NCBI GenBank assembly: GCA_900642245.1
Contig: CAAAJI010001322.1
Span: 1-10,196, forward strand
Source of the DNA: Fragilaria radians
Taxonomy: Eukaryota; Bacillariophyta; Fragilariophyceae; Fragilariales; Fragilariaceae
DNA length: 10,196 nt
Direction of reading: 5' to 3'
Below are positions 7,886 to 10,196 of the stretch, piece by piece. The position numbers and the translations under genes are program-made. The notes below the pieces were generated by a model. It made no database searches, had not been told where the DNA came from, and saw only the letters and a program-made list of their open reading frames with translations. Within the stretch, counting starts at the first letter, position 1, and each line of letters starts with the position of its first letter.

Positions 7886-7943
7886 TTATGTTTAGTGAGG
7901 AAGGAACTTCTTGAAGGAAACCAGGCCTGGAACTTTTTTCTTT

Positions 7944-8519
7944 ACAATCAAACCATTCTATGATGAATGTCCTTTTTTATTACAACTTGGGCAATGTAAA
8001 TGTGTAGTTTACTTTTTTGGCTTGTTCACGTGTTTACGGAATATGTCATGATTCATTTTTGCGATAGTAATTTTAGGCTTTGTCATTTCAATACCTATCT
8101 GAAATGCTTCCCACTGAATGTATGAGGATAAATTCCCATATAATTTCATATACAGTTCTTGGATCATATTCTTCTTTATTCTTTCTTTAATAGTCTTTAT
8201 GACATTAAGGTGCCCTTTTCACCATTAATTTCCACAGTTCCCAAATCTTCTGTTGACAATTCATATTTGAAGTGTGCATCTAGCAAAAGTAGTAGGATGA
8301 TCCTTGATTTGCCTCTTTGAGTACCCTTTTAGCTTCAGAATAATTTATGCTGATTAATTTTTTTCCAAAACTCTTATTAAGATAATACGCAATTAGTGTC
8401 CCGTCGGCAAATAGCGACATGTGGGGTGCGCCCCTCAAGGTGTTCCAGTTAGTGAAGATCTTTGAGGTGGAGGACTCTACAGAGAATTCTTTGACCCGAT
8501 TCATCCGAAATATCTGCAA
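7944..8519 (-). pseudogene. Gag-like broken frame with CCHC zinc-knuckle remnant
   Basis: Three minus-strand frames follow one another. The first (8519-8280) includes RVLKEANQGSS. The second, to TAA 8199-8197, reads LLDAHFKYELSTEDLGTVE. The third (8218-7958) reads IKTIKERIKKNMIQELYMKL, WEAFQIGIEMTKPKITIAKM and a basic HVNKPKK, meets TAA at 8011-8009, then gives HCPSCNKKGH (cysteines at 7993 and 7984, histidine at 7969). A TAG and frameshift separate this from EWFDCK, whose cysteine (7946-7944) could be the fourth ligand. A basic stretch followed by C-X2-C-X4-H is typical of retrotransposon Gag nucleocapsid, so a Gag origin is proposed. The order is odd: it lies after integrase remnants, so it would belong to a second, adjacent or nested element. 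The family is not established. Confidence 0.42.
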
Positions 8520-8889
8520 AGCTGATAACTTTCAACTACAATCGATAATGGTTGATAAATCTGAGATAATGTGTGCTAAATCCTGCGCTACTTGCATTAG
8601 ATATTGATTGCTTTCTTGTTGAAGAGGGAATTAATTTCCCAGAATTGATTGCCATTGATTCTTCCAAACAATGAGCGTCATAGTTTTCATCCATTTGCTC
8701 TCATCCTGTGGGATTGATATGGGCTATGGGAATTGTTCCTTCCTGGACCAATGTACCCCTGTTATGCCTTCACAGTAATGCAGCATTACTTACAATTAAT
8801 ATTCTCCTCCCTCACGGACTCAGCAATGCCTTCAAGTTGGAAAGACACTGTTATCCTTGAATCACTATAACTATTTAAAAAACTAAAAA
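8520..8889 (-). other. Decayed stretch between integrase and gag-like remnants
   Basis: A minus-strand frame is readable from about 8763 to TAG 8538-8536 with one TGA at 8703-8701. It contains TLVQEGTIPIAHINPTG before the stop and ENYDAHCLEESMAINSGKLI after it. It does not match integrase catalytic or reverse-transcriptase motifs that I know, so it is either the remains of the polyprotein linker or unrelated inserted sequence. Confidence 0.3.
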
Positions 8890-8904
8890 ATGGTCTAAAA
8901 ATAG

Positions 8905-9120
8905 TGCACAATTAAGAACCAAGACACAGCACCACCAAACTTCCTATGGAGCTAATGTCAATGTATATATGCTCTACTGGAACCTTACAAGCACCTGTCC
9001 ATACGTTATCCTTTCTTTTATATTTTGCTTTAATAATTGCATAAGCTTCGCTTGTCTCCAACTTTCCATCAAAGAAACATTCTATTCCTTTTCGGTAGTC
9101 CTTAAATGCAATTCCTCACA
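8905..9120 (-). pseudogene. Copia pre-integrase/integrase N-terminal remnant with lost zinc ligands
   Basis: The readable part is KDYRKGIECFFDGKLETSEA, then YAIIKAKYKRKDNVWTGA and VPVEHIYIDISSIG. In copia polyproteins of this type the segment before 'AIaKAk.kn' normally carries C-X2-C of the HHCC zinc domain (CESCAI-like). Here the two positions are Ser (codon 9052-9050) and Tyr (9043-9041), so both cysteines are lost. A GHC-like run lies just upstream in another frame. FGGAVSWFLIV, after a small indel at about 8935, is the first integrase core strand. The family assignment rests on several consecutive motifs in the right order. Confidence 0.7.
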
Positions 9121-9247
9121 ATGACACACATTTTTGTGTGGGCTTTTCATTTCAAATTATGTGGACTTCAACCATCATCAGACACAATAACTGTAAATGT
9201 GACACTTAATTCCTGTTACAAAACCTTCCTTTGTATTCAAATATTGA

Positions 9248-9595
9248 TCAAACAGAAGTGATATCTTTCGTTTTGTTAACATGACGCAAAAAGGTCCATA
9301 ATTTCCAATCGTAAAACCAAGCATTGTTGCTGCTAAATTGATTAAACCAAAGGTTGGGTACTAACTCCCCATTTTCAAAAACAACTTCAATCTCTTTTCC
9401 ATCAATCTGTTGAACACAGCATCTGAATTTCCTAACCGTTACAGCCTTAATCGTGATCTCGTTACCAACTTTGATTGCTTCTGAAATCAAAAGGTCATCA
9501 AATAAACCTGTGTCATTGTGGCAGTAATGTCAAGATGCACCACTGTCGCCAATCCAAATGTTTGTAACCACTCTTTTGAATCTAATCTGCTTCAT
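9248..9595 (-). pseudogene. Copia retropepsin (aspartic protease) remnant, stop in the active-site loop
   Basis: From ATG 9595 the frame reads VVTNIWIGDSGAS, then TGA at 9532-9530, then HYCHNDTGLFD and on to IKVGNEITIKAVTVRKFRCC, DGKEIEVVFENGELVP and NLWFNQFSSNNAW. This is the copia protease pattern: W..DSGAs.H around the catalytic Asp (codon 9547-9545), the flap-like vGNg..i.a...G, then 'v.q.dG...i.l.nv.yVP.L..NLfS'. The stop replaces the position that is normally cysteine in DSGASCH; TGC to TGA is a single-base change. The frame ends at 9248, where a frameshift leads into the next copia block. In a live element it would cleave the Gag-Pol polyprotein. Confidence 0.78.
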
Positions 9596-9722
9596 AACAA
9601 GGCTGTTGCTTTATTAGCCATTCCGTGTCCTGAATTATTGCTTCCTTTGGTCTGAATTTCTTTAAATAATTTGTTTTTTGCGTGTTGTGTCCTGCTTTCT
9701 TTCAACAGATGCATTCAACTTA

Positions 9723-9840
9723 ACTATCATAACGTCTTTGTGCATTGCGCTTTCCCTTACAATCTATATCTAATATTTTGCAATTTCTGCATCTACTCTC
9801 GCTAGACTTTTGCGTCACATGGTTGACATTCGTAGGTACT
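9723..9840 (-). pseudogene. Degenerate Gag zinc-knuckle remnant of the copia element
   Basis: A short minus-strand frame reads NHVTQKSSESRCRNCKILD followed by IDCKGKRNAQRR and a stop. The cysteines at 9791, 9782 and 9761 fit a CCHC knuckle (C-X2-C-X4-H-X4-C) that has lost about three residues including the histidine, followed by a basic tail. Position is right: just before the protease. By itself the motif is weak; the copia protease downstream supports it. Confidence 0.45.
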
Positions 9841-9924
9841 GGATTTTCTTTATCTATTAACCTATGACAGATTGATACTACTTCAATTTAACCACGTTAT
9901 CATACAATACCTCATATTTAATTG

Positions 9925-10196
9925 TTACGTTTTCTTAGTTGCTGTATGATACAGGGAAATATGACTCAATTCGATATTCCCTCCAAAGTCATTGTCAATC
10001 ACGATACGTATCCGCTCAAACAGTAAATGTTGATCATCACGAGATAATCGCATATAAAATGAATAGGTACTCAATAATCCCAAATATTGTGCTGCATTGT
10101 ACATTACAGTATGTCGACCCTCGTTCGTTCGGAGGTCTTGGAAGTATCCGGATGCCATCATGAGATCTCCAACAGCATGTGCCACACCCTTTTGAG
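9925..10196 (-). CDS. Unidentified protein, C-terminal part (start outside window)
   Basis: The frame is open to the right edge, so the ATG/GTG codons inside are not needed as starts. The visible 90 residues are well-formed: GVAHAVGDLMMASGYFQDLR, TNEGRHTVMYNAAQYLG, YSFYMRLSRDDQHLLFERIR and IVIDNDFGG. They have the balanced composition of a folded, helical protein and no stops or shifts. The last 17 residues (from NIELSH) look less ordered, and the frame stops at TAA 9927-9925, some 85 bases before the first copia-like sequence. The true C-terminus may therefore have been cut off by old retroelement insertion, or an intron may follow. I do not recognise the family and suggest no function. Confidence 0.5.
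   Translation of the reverse strand, partial: QKGVAHAVGDLMMASGYFQDLRTNEGRHTVMYNAAQYLGLLSTYSFYMRLSRDDQHLLFERIRIVIDNDFGGNIELSHISLYHTATKKT

Larger units (their letters stand above)
8890..9800 (-). mobile_element. Ty1/copia-type retrotransposon remnant (zinc knuckle to integrase start)
   Basis: Reading the minus strand from 9800 downward, blocks appear in copia Gag-Pol order: a broken zinc knuckle (9791-9759), retropepsin (9595-9248), the linker FDQYLNTKEGFVTGIK (about 9249-9200), the GAG-pre-integrase region (about 9120-8990), then VEHIYIDISSIG and FGGAVSWFLIV, the start of the integrase core (about 8975-8905). Stops and frameshifts separate almost every block, so it is dead. The integrase DDE region, reverse transcriptase and RNase H are not recognisable, and no flanking LTR pair was found. 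Order, spacing and motifs point to copia rather than gypsy, which places integrase after reverse transcriptase. Diatom genomes carry many copia elements. Confidence 0.78.

Noticed and set aside
9125..9140. Hairpin CACACA-TTTT-TGTGTG
   Set aside because: A six-base stem inside a decayed copia region. It looks like chance, and bacterial-type terminators are not expected in this eukaryotic DNA.
1..10196. tRNA, rRNA, CRISPR array or a bacterial-style operon
   Set aside because: No T-loop or A/B-box pairs, no evenly spaced repeats and no tightly packed co-oriented genes were seen. The gene content is eukaryotic nuclear.

Overview
This is an AT-rich nuclear window from a eukaryote, most likely a diatom or another stramenopile. 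Three observations point that way. There is a single-exon heat-shock-factor-type regulator whose DNA-binding domain has the style expanded in diatoms. There are Ty1/copia remnants. There is also a hAT remnant whose surviving C-terminal half reads like stramenopile-type copies. The assignment rests on protein style, not on a search.

Layout. (1) 2-361, plus: the 3' end of a membrane-associated progesterone receptor (MAPR)/neudesin-like, cytochrome-b5-fold haem-binding protein, cut by the left edge. (2) 972-2357, plus: a complete alpha/beta hydrolase resembling isoprenylcysteine methylesterases, with the full Ser-Asp-His triad and a long unrelated N-terminal extension. (3) 3367-4000, plus: the broken C-terminal half of a hAT transposase. 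(4) about 4079-4782, minus: short protein-like reading frames, broken and unidentified. (5) 5353-6240, minus: a complete HSF-type transcription factor with a heat-shock-element-like site just upstream. (6) about 7460-9800, minus: a graveyard of retroelement-like coding sequence. Zinc-knuckle, protease, pre-integrase and integrase-start remnants of a copia element lie at 9800-8890. A second CCHC-bearing broken frame follows at 8519-7944, then a 142-codon frame with one in-frame stop at 7885-7460. This last frame ends where an LTR-like stretch seems to begin. (7) 9925-10196, minus: the 3' end of an unidentified, well-formed reading frame cut by the right edge.

The intact genes (MAPR-like, esterase, HSF) look like ordinary unlinked nuclear genes and show no sign of acting as a system. 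The stretches between them are mostly decayed transposable elements. I did not find a convincing new biological system. The items most worth following are the unidentified broken frames on the minus strand, the unidentified right-edge gene and the possible nested retroelement structure.
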